Of a stretch of 64,000 bases of DNA, positions 43,907 through 52,422 are shown piece after piece. Under the pieces are notes generated by a model. The model made no database searches, was not told the origin of the DNA, and saw nothing but the letters and a program-made list of their open reading frames with translations. Source of the DNA: DATJPD01 sp035506575 (GTDB taxonomy: Bacteria > Pseudomonadota > Alphaproteobacteria > CACIAM-22H2); assembly GCA_035506575.1 (NCBI GenBank), contig DATJPD010000055.1, positions 31,298 through 95,297 of the forward strand. The letters are read 5' to 3'. Positions within the stretch are counted from its first letter, which is position 1. Every line of letters begins with the position of its first letter. Both the position numbers and the translations under genes were made by a program.

Positions 43907-44277
43907 GGAGGCTGGCGCGCGCGCGACCGCTCGACCGCGCCGACTTGCGCCCGAAGGGCCGGCGGCCTTCCCCGTTGATCAAGCATTGCCCGACCGCGCC
44001 CCCCCGACCGAGTGACTACGTCAGGACCCACGTGTCTTCGTGGGCGACAAGTAATTCAAAGTTCCTTGTGGTCTACAAGCAGAGAACGTACGGCCGGTCG
44101 GTTTTACTGGGGACAATTGCCGTCCCACTCGAACAGCGCGGCAAGATTCACGTCGTTGCCGACACGACCGGAGCATTGTTGAAAATCCTCCGAATATTTT
44201 TCAGCCGCAAACCCCTTACAGCGGCCAGACCCTCCCGGCCTTTGCCAGCCCGGGTCAAGCCCGCGTCGCGTCGCGCG
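43907..44277. other. 371-bp intergenic stretch between regulator and autotransporter 2
   Basis: No credible gene. It contains a CCCACG/CGTGGG hairpin (44027-44032 and 44039-44044) without a T-run, a relatively AT-rich part at 44045-44215 that may hold the regulator's promoter, and next to the autotransporter stop about 40 bp (44238-44277) closely matching the bases after the autotransporter 1 stop (36739-36778). The paralogous block therefore extends past the coding region. Confidence 0.5.
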
Positions 44278-46890
44278 TCAGAAGGTCAAGCTCGCCTTCA
44301 GCAGGCCGGTGGCGCTCTGGTAATCGTGGCGGACTTCGCCCTCGAACTCGGCCCGCAAGGTGACCTCGTCGCTGGCATCCAAGGTCGCCGCGAGGTTGAG
44401 GCGCGCCCCGTCCGCCGCCGGGCGTGCCACGGTGTTGGTGAAGGACGCGCCGCCGATCAGGCCCGACGCGGCGATCGGACCGTTCTTGTAGTCGTGCACC
44501 CAGGCCAGGCGCACCTCGGGCGTGAGCTTGCCCAGGCCGGTCTCGACGGACCACGAGACCTCGCCGCCCAGATCCTGGGTCACCGCCGTCACCCCCTGGC
44601 TGCTCACGGCCAGATCGGCGCTGCCCGCCCCGGTCTCGGTATAGCTGCCGATGACCTCGCGCAGGTAGCGCACCCCGGCCAGGGGCGTCAGCGTCACCCC
44701 GCCGGCCGGCACGTCGTAGCCGACACCCGCCTTCGCCAGGTACAGCACCCCGTCATAGTGGGCATCGGCCGTCGCGCCGAGGAAGCTGATGGCGCGGTTC
44801 TGGCGGAACTGGGTGTAGCCGATTCCGGCCTGCCCATCGACGAAGAGCTGCCCCCAGCGCTGCACCCCGTAGCCGGTCAGCTGATAGGTGTCGGTCGTCA
44901 CCGCACTGCCGGAGGAGGCGTCGAGCCCGGTGCTGCGCGAGGTGAGCCAGCTCACCGCCACGCCGACCAGCAGGTCGGGCGTGGCCTGGCGGTCGAACCC
45001 GCCGACCAGCCCGAAGCTCCTGGAATGGAAGCCGTCGGCGGAGGCCGTGGTGTCGCGCATCGCGCCGCCGCCGAGCACCTGGCCCCACACCGCCGACTCG
45101 TGCCCGTTCGAGCCCGCCGCCAAGCCGACCCCGCCGGCCGACGAAAGATTCAACTGGTGCTGCTCGACCGCGGCCGTGGTCGGCGTCACCGCCTGGGTCG
45201 CCACCTGGACCGCCGGCACGAGCTGCGTCGGCGCCAGCTGCCCGATCGCCGCGGCCTGCGAGGCCGATGGCAGCGCATCCAGCGTGTTCAGCACCGAGTT
45301 TTGGAACGCGGTGGCCGTGGCGCTGGTCGACGTGTTGATCGCGTCGAGCGCCGGCGCCATGGAGCTAGCCGCGGCTCCGCCGCCGCTCTGGGCGATCGCC
45401 GTGTAGTGCGTGCTGTCGTCCGCCAACGACACCACGAGGTTGTTGCCGCTCGTGCTCACGCTCGCTTTGAGCCCGCGCGTGCCGCTGATCGTGGCAGTGT
45501 CATTGGTATAAGAGCCGGTGCCGCCCGAGCGCACAACGGAAAAGGTCTCGCCTTTGGTCAGCCCGCTGCCCGAGATGGTGACGGTCGCGTTGCTGACCGT
45601 GGCATTGCCCGTGATCGACATCGCGGCATACGACGACCCGCCACTCGTCGCCACGGCGATCAGGCCGCCGCCGCTCTGGCTGTATTGCCCTGTGATGGTC
45701 AGCGTGTTCTGGAACTTCAGCGCCGCCCCGCTGTTGACCAGGGTCTTGCTGCCCATGTTGACGTTGTCGTTCAAGAGCAGATTGCCCGACGAGAACACCA
45801 GGTTGGCCGAGCTGCTGCTGATCGAGCCGACGGTGCCGGGGCTGCCGGCCGAGGGCGTGCCGGAGTTGTAGCCGGTCAGCACGCCGAAGGTGCTGCCGTT
45901 GCCGCCGGCGATGGTCAGCCCGTTGGCGGAGCTGTTGAGGATGCTGCCGGCGATCACCCCGGACAGGCTGATCGGCCCGAGGCTGCCGCCCGCGTAGTTG
46001 ATCGCGTTCGTGACGCCGCTGATCATGCCGCTGTTGGTCAGGGTGGTGATCGTGCCGGAATTTTTGAGCCCGGTGTTGGCAGCGCTGGTGATGGTGCCGC
46101 TGTTGGTCAGGGCGGTGATCGTCCCCGAGTTGTTGAGGAGCCCCTTCTGGTTACCGGTGATGGTGCCGCTGTTGGTCAGGGTGGAGATCGTGCCCGACGC
46201 GATGCTGACCGCGGTGTTGCCCGCGGAGATCAGGCCGCTGTTGCCGATTAGCCCGATGCTGCCGCCGTTGACGCCAAGGCCATTGCCGCCGCTGAAGGTG
46301 ATCGTGCCGCTGTTGGTCAGGGTACCGATCGTCGCATTCTGATTGAGGAACGCAGAGCCGCTGCTGGCGGTTATCGTGCCGCTGTTGTTTACGGATTGGA
46401 TCGTGCCCCCCGGGAGGTTGCTGAACCCTTTGAGGATGACACCGCTGTTGGTCACGGTGCCGATCCTGCCTCGGTTCGCAATATCCGTGTTCCCGCCGTT
46501 CAGGGTGCCGGTGTTGCTCAAGCTGGAGATCGTGGCGCCGCCGGCGATGGTGATCGCCAAGCCGCCGGTGGTACTGATTGTGCCGCTGTTGCTGATGGTG
46601 CCGATGACGGCGGTGTTGGTGATGGAGATGCCGGTGGTGGTCGCGTTGATTTTGCCGCCGCTGAAGATGGTCAGGGTGCCGCTGTCGGCGTCGGTCGCGT
46701 TGATGCCGACCGCGGGGTTGCTGATCGTGCCGGTGTTGGTGATGGTGAAATTGCCGGCGGCCCAATTTTGCTGCGACGCCGTCGTGGCCGAGATCGTGGT
46801 ATCCGCCAGCGCGTTGCGCGGCGCGGACATCGTCGCCGCGATCGCCGCCAGCGACGATCCGGCGAGCAGAACTCTCCCTAACGGCCCCAT
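44278..46890 (-). CDS. Autotransporter 2 (type V secretion, beta-helix passenger)
   Basis: An 870-residue paralogue of autotransporter 1. It has a signal peptide (MGPLGRVLLAGSS), an NSGTIT-type beta-helix passenger with one copy of the large module, and a barrel ending in LLKASLTF. Barrels of the two proteins are strongly alike through to the last residues; the passengers differ in number of short turns. GGGGGGA precedes the ATG at 46890. It is transcribed away from the first AraC gene across a 299-bp region with a promoter, a leader hairpin and an AraC-type box. Confidence 0.9.
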   Translation of the reverse strand: MGPLGRVLLAGSSLAAIAATMSAPRNALADTTISATTASQQNWAAGNFTITNTGTISNPAVGINATDADSGTLTIFSGGKINATTTGISITNTAVIGTISNSGTISTTGGLAITIAGGATISSLSNTGTLNGGNTDIANRGRIGTVTNSGVILKGFSNLPGGTIQSVNNSGTITASSGSAFLNQNATIGTLTNSGTITFSGGNGLGVNGGSIGLIGNSGLISAGNTAVSIASGTISTLTNSGTITGNQKGLLNNSGTITALTNSGTITSAANTGLKNSGTITTLTNSGMISGVTNAINYAGGSLGPISLSGVIAGSILNSSANGLTIAGGNGSTFGVLTGYNSGTPSAGSPGTVGSISSSSANLVFSSGNLLLNDNVNMGSKTLVNSGAALKFQNTLTITGQYSQSGGGLIAVATSGGSSYAAMSITGNATVSNATVTISGSGLTKGETFSVVRSGGTGSYTNDTATISGTRGLKASVSTSGNNLVVSLADDSTHYTAIAQSGGGAAASSMAPALDAINTSTSATATAFQNSVLNTLDALPSASQAAAIGQLAPTQLVPAVQVATQAVTPTTAAVEQHQLNLSSAGGVGLAAGSNGHESAVWGQVLGGGAMRDTTASADGFHSRSFGLVGGFDRQATPDLLVGVAVSWLTSRSTGLDASSGSAVTTDTYQLTGYGVQRWGQLFVDGQAGIGYTQFRQNRAISFLGATADAHYDGVLYLAKAGVGYDVPAGGVTLTPLAGVRYLREVIGSYTETGAGSADLAVSSQGVTAVTQDLGGEVSWSVETGLGKLTPEVRLAWVHDYKNGPIAASGLIGGASFTNTVARPAADGARLNLAATLDASDEVTLRAEFEGEVRHDYQSATGLLKASLTF

Positions 46891-46908
46891 ACGTTCTGTC
46901 CCCCCAAC

Positions 46909-46927
46909 GCTCCCTGCTTCAGGGAGC
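46909..46927 (-). promoter_or_regulatory. Leader hairpin of autotransporter 2
   Basis: GCTCCCTG and CAGGGAGC form a perfect 8-bp stem with a 3-base loop in the predicted 5' untranslated region, about 10 bp before the G-rich ribosome binding site. It could affect translation or mRNA stability. Confidence 0.45.
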
Positions 46928-46958
46928 CGCCCCGCCGGCGAGCGCCGACTCCAGCTAG

Positions 46959-46987
46959 TTTATATCCTAACCGCGGCCGATATTGTT
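46959..46987 (-). promoter_or_regulatory. Candidate activator-dependent promoter of autotransporter 2
   Basis: Minus strand: -10 TATAAA (46964-46959), 17-bp spacer, and a poor -35 AACAAT (46987-46982). The AraC-type box ends 5 bp upstream of this weak -35, the arrangement expected for an activated promoter. Confidence 0.5.
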
Positions 46988-46992
46988 TCCGC

Positions 46993-47020
46993 GTCTCAGA
47001 AAACTGTCGTCCACGTCTCA
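46993..47020. promoter_or_regulatory. AraC-type box 1 (direct GTCTCA half-sites)
   Basis: Half-sites GTCTCA at 46993-46998 and 47015-47020 lie 22 bp apart start to start, on one face of the helix, with CTGTC between them. The same pattern occurs inverted at 49844-49871. Direct repeats two turns apart are the usual AraC-family target. The regulator is inferred to be one or both AraC proteins encoded next to it. Confidence 0.6.
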
Positions 47021-47189
47021 AGCGCCGTTGGGACGGCCGCCGCGGGACAAGGTGAAGACCGGGTTAACCAACAATCTTCGCCAGGGCCGACGGTGGGACG
47101 GTCGTCCGGCCTTGGCGGCAGCGAAGACCTGCTCCTATAGTTCGCCGGGATTTCGCGAGGGCCGGCGTTGTGTGGGGGCGCAGTCGGGC

Positions 47190-48266
47190 ATGAGCGATGA
47201 GACGCCGAAAGCACCGGTCCCGCAGGCGTTCCTGGCGCGCGGCATGGTGCCGGACGAGGAGCTGCCCCGGTTGTGGCAGCGGAGCCTCGCGCCCTATTTC
47301 GACGCCCGGCCGGTCGCCGCTGCGGACGGGCCGCCGCCGCTCCTGCCGGACATCCATCAGTATTTGCTCGGCAAGATCCTGCTCGCCGATTCGCGCTTTT
47401 CCGCCCAGACCTACACGCGCGATCGGCGATGGATGCGCCGCTACGACGATTCCGATCATCTGCTGCTGCAGCTGTTCGTCCGCGGTGAGAACGTCGTGTC
47501 CAATGGCACGCACGACTATGTCGAACGGCCGGGCAACATCTTCGCGGTGAACCTGGCGCACGAGGTGAAGGCGCGGTCCACCGACGCCCGGGTGATGACC
47601 CTGGCGCTGTCGCGCGAGCTGATGCGGGAGGAGCTTCCGCATCTGATGGATGCGCGCGGTGCTGTGTTCGCGCCGGAGTCGGCGGCGGCGCAGATTTTCT
47701 CCGACCACCTGGTGTCGCTGCGGGAAAGCCTGCGCCACGCCACGGCGGACGAAACGCCGGCGCTGACGAGGGCCACCCTGGGCCTCCTCGAAGCGCTCAC
47801 GCTGCGGGACGATATCGAGTCGGGCGTCGCCGAGCACGCCGCCTTCCACAGCGCGTGCCTCTACATCGATCGCCATCTCGCGAACCCGTTCCTCGACATC
47901 GACGGCATTTGCCGGCATCTGCGCTGCTCGCGGGCGACGCTCTATCGCGTCTTCCAGACGCATGGCGGCGTGCACGAGCACATCCAGCGGCGCCGGCTGG
48001 TCGCCTGCTTCAAGGCGATCATCTCCTCCAAGCACCGGCATCGCCGCATCTTCGACGTGGCACTCGATTTCGGGTTCTCCTCGCCCAGCCATTTTAGCCA
48101 TCTGTTCCGCGAGCATTTCGGCATGACGCCGCGTGAGGTCCGCGACGCCGGCCTCGATGCGGCCGCTCGTGCGGCCCCGCTGGCGTCTTCCTCCGGCAGT
48201 GGCGAAGAGGCGGTCGAGCAGATGCGGCTGTGGGCGAAGACCCTGGCCGAATTCGCGCGCCCTTGA
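47190..48266 (+). CDS. AraC-family transcriptional regulator 1
   Basis: A 358-residue regulator with an N-terminal ligand-type domain (about 1-230, including an HDYVERPGNIFAVNLAHEV stretch) and a C-terminal AraC double helix-turn-helix: LRCSRATLYRVFQTHGG and DVALDFGFSSPSHFSHLFRE. The ATG at 47190 is supported by the alignment of its N-terminus (PVPQAFLARGMVP at residues 9-21) with that of the cyclase-type regulator at the same distance from its own start. It is divergent from autotransporter 2 and paralogous to the next gene. Confidence 0.88.
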   Translation: MSDETPKAPVPQAFLARGMVPDEELPRLWQRSLAPYFDARPVAAADGPPPLLPDIHQYLLGKILLADSRFSAQTYTRDRRWMRRYDDSDHLLLQLFVRGENVVSNGTHDYVERPGNIFAVNLAHEVKARSTDARVMTLALSRELMREELPHLMDARGAVFAPESAAAQIFSDHLVSLRESLRHATADETPALTRATLGLLEALTLRDDIESGVAEHAAFHSACLYIDRHLANPFLDIDGICRHLRCSRATLYRVFQTHGGVHEHIQRRRLVACFKAIISSKHRHRRIFDVALDFGFSSPSHFSHLFREHFGMTPREVRDAGLDAAARAAPLASSSGSGEEAVEQMRLWAKTLAEFARP

Positions 48267-48513
48267 GCCGCGTGATCGGCGTCGATCTCGGCCGCGCGAG
48301 TTTGCCGTCGCGTTGCCGGCCCACGCGCCGAGCGAGATTGCTTCGTCGGGTGAGCAGCGCGGTCTTGCGCATACCTGCGGCTTCGTCGCGGCCCGAATTT
48401 CTGGACAATACGCGGCCGTCAATCCAGATTGCGCGCGTCTGGATGCCGTGAATAGCGGATCCTTTTAAATCTAATTTTCGTCAATTGCCGGTATTTCTGC
48501 GCGGGGGCGCCGT
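48267..48513. other. Gap between the two AraC genes
   Basis: 247 bp. The last 50 bp are AT-rich (TTTTAAATCTAATTTTCG around 48464-48481) and probably carry the promoter of AraC gene 2. No GTCTCA-type box and no hairpin followed by T residues was found. Confidence 0.4.
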
Positions 48514-49569
48514 ATGGAGCAGGACGGGGGTGGGCCGATCCCGAGCGCGTCGCTCGGTCCGGGTGCCGTGCCGGCGGACGAACTTCCGGCGCTGTGGCGG
48601 CAGAGCATCTCGCCTTTTTTCGATGCGCAGCCCATCGCAAAACCGACGCATCTCCAGACGCTGCCCGACATCCGCGAATTCCATCTGGAGAAGATGCTCT
48701 TCGTCGATTCGGCGTTTCCTGGCCATATCTTCACCCGCGACAAGGCGTGGATGCAGACGCACGACGACGCCGATCATCTGCTGCTGCAGCTGTTCGTCAC
48801 CGGCGAGAGCGTCGCCTCCAACGGGTGGCACGAGTATGTTGAGCGGCCTGGAAACATCTTCGCAATGAACCTGGCGTACGAGGTGAGGGCGCAGTCCACC
48901 GATGCGCGGGTGATGACCCTGGTTCTGCCGCGCGGTCTGGTCGCCGAAGAGTTGCCGCATCTCGCTGCGGCGCGTGGGGCCCTGTTTGCACCGGGCTCTG
49001 CCGGGGCGCGGATCTTCGTCGATCACATGCTGTCGCTGGGACGGAGCCTTCCGCAGGGGCGGTCGTCAGAGATACCGGGCATCGTGAGGAGCACGATAGG
49101 GCTTCTCGATGCCTTGGCGGTGCATAAGGACGGACCCTCGAGCCTCGTCCACGATGCGACCTTTCAGGCCGCCTGCCGCCACATCGACCGCCATATCGAC
49201 GATCCCGGGCTGGGCGTCAAGCTCCTCTGCACCTACCTGCACTGCTCGCGGGCAACCCTCTTCCGCCTGTTCAAGCCGCATGGCGGGGTGCGCGAATACA
49301 TCCAGCGCCGCCGGCTGATCGCCTGCTTCAAGGCGCTCAACGCCGCAAAGAACCAGCACCGCCGCATCATCGACGTGGCGCTCGATTTCGGATTCACGTC
49401 GCCCAGCCATTTCAGCCATCTATTCCGCGAGCACTTCGGCATGGCGCCGCGCGACGCGCGGGAGACCCAGCTCGACCGGGTCCTGGGGGCGAGCCCAGCC
49501 GCGGACGACGGCACCGCCAACGACGACGCCCAGCGCATGTGGCTGTGGGCGAAGACGTTGACCGGATAG
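48514..49569 (+). CDS. AraC-family transcriptional regulator 2
   Basis: A 351-residue paralogue of regulator 1 with the same domain order. The N-terminal domain has YVERPGNIFAMNLAYEV and the C-terminal helices are LHCSRATLFRLFKPHGG and DVALDFGFTSPSHFSHLFRE. The recognition helices are nearly the same as in regulator 1, so both may bind the same box. The effector domains differ more, suggesting different signals. The ATG at 48514 follows a GCGGGGGC; N-terminal PIPSASLGPGAVP matches the other two regulators. Confidence 0.88.
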   Translation: MEQDGGGPIPSASLGPGAVPADELPALWRQSISPFFDAQPIAKPTHLQTLPDIREFHLEKMLFVDSAFPGHIFTRDKAWMQTHDDADHLLLQLFVTGESVASNGWHEYVERPGNIFAMNLAYEVRAQSTDARVMTLVLPRGLVAEELPHLAAARGALFAPGSAGARIFVDHMLSLGRSLPQGRSSEIPGIVRSTIGLLDALAVHKDGPSSLVHDATFQAACRHIDRHIDDPGLGVKLLCTYLHCSRATLFRLFKPHGGVREYIQRRRLIACFKALNAAKNQHRRIIDVALDFGFTSPSHFSHLFREHFGMAPRDARETQLDRVLGASPAADDGTANDDAQRMWLWAKTLTG

Positions 49570-50042
49570 GCGCTGTCGCTGGCGGCACGATCTTCGTTCG
49601 ACCGGCACCATCAGCGAGACCAACGGCGGCATCGCGGCCTTGATGACAGCCGTCGCGACCGAGCGCGGCGACGCGGCGATCATTAGTCGTTCTCGGTCTT
49701 GCCGAAAAAGTTCGACCAAGACGCCGCGCGTGCGCCACGCAAGGCAAGACCGCGTTCGCGCGCCATTGACCGTCGAAAAAACCGCGCGGGCTTTCCCGGG
49801 TGCGCGACGCAGCAACGGGTCTGCCGCATTCCTGCGGTCGCGTTGAGACACTTATGACAGCGTTCTGAGACGGGCAGACAACACGCCTGGAAACGGGGTG
49901 ATAGTTAGAATTGTTGCCGATCAGCGCCGCGTCGCTGGCCAGAGATAGAGAGTCCATGCCCGATCAGCCGTCACGACGCCGGCTCGACAACTTGCGAACC
50001 AGCGAGCCGCGCGTCGAGTCCGTCTCCCCGCAGGAGAGGCCC
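49570..50042. other. 473-bp stretch holding an AraC-type box and promoter
   Basis: No credible gene in the first 270 bp. The AraC-type box lies at 49844-49871. Behind it, -10-like GATAGT (49900-49905) stands 28 bp after the box, the same distance as TATAAA from box 1; TAGAAT at 49906-49911 is an alternative. Transcription would run towards the small gene at 50043. Confidence 0.45.
49844..49871. promoter_or_regulatory. AraC-type box 2 (direct TGAGAC half-sites)
   Basis: TGAGAC at 49844-49849 and 49866-49871, again 22 bp start to start, with GACAG between. Read on the minus strand it matches box 1 at most positions including the bases flanking both half-sites. Relative to the presumed target gene its direction is the same as box 1 relative to autotransporter 2. 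Confidence 0.6.
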
Positions 50043-50258
50043 ATGGCCGCCAAGCGCGACCAAGCGCCCACGGCCGAGAGTCGCGACCCGCTTGGCTTTA
50101 AATACGGTGGCGAGGCGGCGCGCGACGATCGGCGCCGTGCGGTCCTCCGCGAGGCGATCGAGCGCCTGCTGGACGAGGCGCTTGCTCTGCGCGCCGAGCG
50201 CGCTCGTCGCCTGACCAGGCGGAAGCCGGAGCGCGGCTTGTCGCGTCCGAGAGCTTAG
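50043..50258 (+). CDS. Small charged protein of unknown function
   Basis: A 71-residue frame. I favour the ATG at 50043 because AGGAG lies 6 bp upstream; an in-frame ATG at 49956 would add 29 residues. The sequence is highly charged with a predicted helix (RDDRRRAVLREAIERLLDEA) and an arginine-rich end. No family recognised. Its only functional hint is the AraC-type box and promoter-like sequence upstream, which would place it with autotransporter 2 in one regulon. It may also be a spurious frame in GC-rich DNA. Confidence 0.45.
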   Translation: MAAKRDQAPTAESRDPLGFKYGGEAARDDRRRAVLREAIERLLDEALALRAERARRLTRRKPERGLSRPRA

Positions 50259-50312
50259 CGCCGCTCCGCCGGGCTCGATGCCGTGGGCCGGACCCGCTAG
50301 TGTCGCCGGCCG

Positions 50313-50370
50313 GCAGCGGCGAGAGGGTGATCGTGTCGGGGAGATGCGGCTGTGGGCGAAGACCGTGGCC
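50313..50370 (+). pseudogene. Relic of a third AraC gene, 3' end only
   Basis: About 58 bp closely match the last codons of AraC gene 1: a CCGGCAG-GGCGA stretch, then GAGATGCGGCTGTGGGCGAA encoding EMRLWAKT, as in EQMRLWAKTLA of regulator 1 and MWLWAKTLT of regulator 2. No homologous upstream part remains in frame. It shows the locus once had, or partly duplicated, a third AraC copy. Confidence 0.6.
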
Positions 50371-50470
50371 GCGCGCGATGGCGACCGGCGCCGCGTCGAG
50401 GCTGTGATGCGACTCGACCGCAAAAGGCCTGAAATCTGTGCCCCGTTGTACCCCGACAGAAAATTTCGCC

Positions 50471-50502
50471 AAAAAAATCGCCGGCCCTGTGAGGGGCCGG
50501 CG
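50471..50502 (-). terminator. Intrinsic terminator of small-RNA candidate A
   Basis: Stem CGCCGGCCC/GGGCCGGCG (50479-50487 and 50494-50502), short loop, followed on the minus strand by T residues opposite the A-run at 50471-50477. Confidence 0.75.
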
Positions 50503-50545
50503 AGTTGAACAGGGAGGCTTCACGTCTGGGAGACAGGCTGTAGGA
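50471..50545 (-). ncRNA. Small-RNA candidate A with intrinsic terminator (suhB/MmgR-like?)
   Basis: Read on the minus strand, a core with GTGAAGCCTCCCTGTTC is followed by a GC hairpin and a run of seven T. The 36-bp core 50499-50534 is identical to 63860-63895. The anti-Shine-Dalgarno-like CCTCCC and the terminator are typical of alphaproteobacterial trans-acting RNAs; the core reminds me of the suhB/MmgR (RF00519) family, from memory only. A TATATT upstream (near 50548-50553) may be its -10. The 5' end is not defined. The rest of the 50259-50605 gap holds the AraC relic. Confidence 0.6.
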
Positions 50546-50605
50546 ATATAAAGACGTATGATCAAATCAAAGGACGAGAGTCTTCACTGCCATGCGAAAC
50601 GGCCT

Positions 50606-51916
50606 TCACCTGGGAGTGAAGAGTTGGTTGGGTAGCCACAGAGCGATCTCGGGAAATGCGATCAGAAGCCCGAGGAGAACGAATGGCGCGACGAGGAACG
50701 GGACGATGCCCTGGTAAATCTTGTAGACGGGAATCTGTGGCGCTTGGGCCTGAATGACGAAGATGTTCATCCCCACCGGAGGGTGGATAAGCCCCAATTC
50801 GATCACGATCACCAGGATTACGCCGAACCAAATTGGGTCGAAGCCGCTCTGCGTCACCATGGGCAGAAAAATTGGTACGGTGATGAGGATCATCCCGAAA
50901 CCGTCCAGGAAGCATCCCATCACGACGTAGAACATGACGATGAGGATCATCAGAACCACCGGGCTCACCTGCCATTGGCGAACGAGCCCGACGAGCAGCG
51001 ATGGCATGTCTGTCTGCACAATGAAGTAGGACAGAACCACGGCACAAATGACGATCATGAACAGCATGCAGCTCGTTCGTATCGCTTCGGACAGCGCTTG
51101 CCAGGTACTGAATAAAGTGAGCCGACCACGTGCGATGCCCAACAGCCAGGCGCCGAATGCGCCGACCGCCGCCGCCTGGTTCGGCGTAAACCAGCCGGCG
51201 TAGATGCCGCCGATAGTGACCCCGAACAAGATCAGCACGTCCCATACGGATAGGGCCGCTGAAATGCGCTGCCTCACGCTCATTTGCGGATCACTCGGCG
51301 CCCATGTCCGCTTGAATATCAAGAGAGCGACGACCACGAGCATGTAAAGCCCGGTGAGCACAAAGCAGGGGATGAGCGTCGCCGCAAACAAGCGGGATAC
51401 GGATTGCTCGGCGATGATGCTGTAGATGACGAGTGGAATCGACGGAGGGATGAGAATTCCAAGCGTGCCCCCGGCGGCGACAGCACCGGTCGAGAGACGC
51501 GTGTCGTACCCGACGCGATCCATTTCCGGGATCGCGACCTTTGTCATCGTCGCCGCCGTAGCGAGCGACGATCCGCAAATGGCACCAAACGCCGCGCAGG
51601 CGCCGAGTGTCGCGAGCGCCAACGATCCTCGCTGTCCGGCGAAGCATGCGCGTGCTGCGTCGTAGAGACGGGCGGACATTCCGGCCCGCATCGCGATATC
51701 GCCCATCAAGATGAACAACGGCACGACCGAAAGGGCATATCCGGTGCCGATGTCGAACGGAACCTGGCCCAGAATGGTCAGCGCCTTCGGCACACCATTC
51801 AAGGCGGCATATCCGCAGAACCCGACAAGCCCCATGGCGATGGCAACAGGGACCCGCGCGAAGATGAGCAAGACCAGCGCGCCCATCCCGATCAGCCCGA
51901 TGACCAATGGGGTCAT
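50606..51916 (-). CDS. dctM: TRAP transporter large permease DctM
   Basis: A 436-residue membrane protein of the DctM family with about 12 hydrophobic segments and signatures GGTLGILIPPSIPLVIY and LGLIHPPVGMNIFVI. The ATG at 51916 overlaps the dctQ stop by ATGA. It forms a sodium-driven carboxylate importer with DctQ and the DctP binding protein upstream. It is the last gene of the catabolic minus-strand unit. Confidence 0.93.
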   Translation of the reverse strand: MTPLVIGLIGMGALVLLIFARVPVAIAMGLVGFCGYAALNGVPKALTILGQVPFDIGTGYALSVVPLFILMGDIAMRAGMSARLYDAARACFAGQRGSLALATLGACAAFGAICGSSLATAATMTKVAIPEMDRVGYDTRLSTGAVAAGGTLGILIPPSIPLVIYSIIAEQSVSRLFAATLIPCFVLTGLYMLVVVALLIFKRTWAPSDPQMSVRQRISAALSVWDVLILFGVTIGGIYAGWFTPNQAAAVGAFGAWLLGIARGRLTLFSTWQALSEAIRTSCMLFMIVICAVVLSYFIVQTDMPSLLVGLVRQWQVSPVVLMILIVMFYVVMGCFLDGFGMILITVPIFLPMVTQSGFDPIWFGVILVIVIELGLIHPPVGMNIFVIQAQAPQIPVYKIYQGIVPFLVAPFVLLGLLIAFPEIALWLPNQLFTPR

Positions 51917-52389
51917 GTGCGGTCGGCCTCCGAACCTCGGCGGACGAGCCGGAAGAGAGACCCGACGATGGCGAGAGCCATGCCGATGAGTACCGGCGCC
52001 CACAGCACGACCACCGGAATGCCTGTGTCTGCCTTGACGTCGCCATATCTCGCTGCATCGGACGCGGGGCCGAGCATCGCGTAGGCCATGATGGCGGCGA
52101 AAACCACAGAAGCGAGGGCGCCGACAAAGCGAAAGGCTCCGATCGCCCGATCGCCTAAGAAATGATCGACCAAGTCGACCGTGATATTCCTTGCGGTCCG
52201 AAATATCTCCGGCACGCCGAGAAACACCACGAACGCCATCCCGGTCTCGACCATCTCATATGCTCCGATGATCGGGCGCCGGAAAACATTGCCCATGACG
52301 ATGTCGGCTACGGTCACCAGAGCGATGCCGGCGAGCGCTAGCGCGGCCACTCCTAGCGCCGCCCGGCAGATCGCAGCGAGCAGTCTCAT
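51913..52389 (-). CDS. dctQ: TRAP transporter small permease DctQ
   Basis: A 158-residue protein with four hydrophobic helices and the family stretch VVFLGVPEIFRTARNITVDLV. It overlaps dctM by 4 bp and lies 33 bp after dctP, the standard P-Q-M order. Confidence 0.88.
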   Translation of the reverse strand: MRLLAAICRAALGVAALALAGIALVTVADIVMGNVFRRPIIGAYEMVETGMAFVVFLGVPEIFRTARNITVDLVDHFLGDRAIGAFRFVGALASVVFAAIMAYAMLGPASDAARYGDVKADTGIPVVVLWAPVLIGMALAIVGSLFRLVRRGSEADRT

Positions 52390-52422
52390 CGCGGCCTCGC
52401 TCTAGGCACCAAAGCCCTGTCC

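Noticed and set aside
44027..44044. CCCACG/CGTGGG hairpin as terminator
   Set aside because: Short stem, no T-run on either strand.
45950..46700. Regularly spaced GC-rich repeats that resemble a CRISPR array
   Set aside because: The units are imperfect, vary in length and keep the reading frame of the NSGTIT turns of the autotransporter passenger. No cas gene is present.
50278..50508. Open frame of 76 codons over the third AraC relic
   Set aside because: Only the EMRLWAKT part is homologous to anything nearby. The rest runs into the small-RNA terminator, so it is treated as a gene relic.
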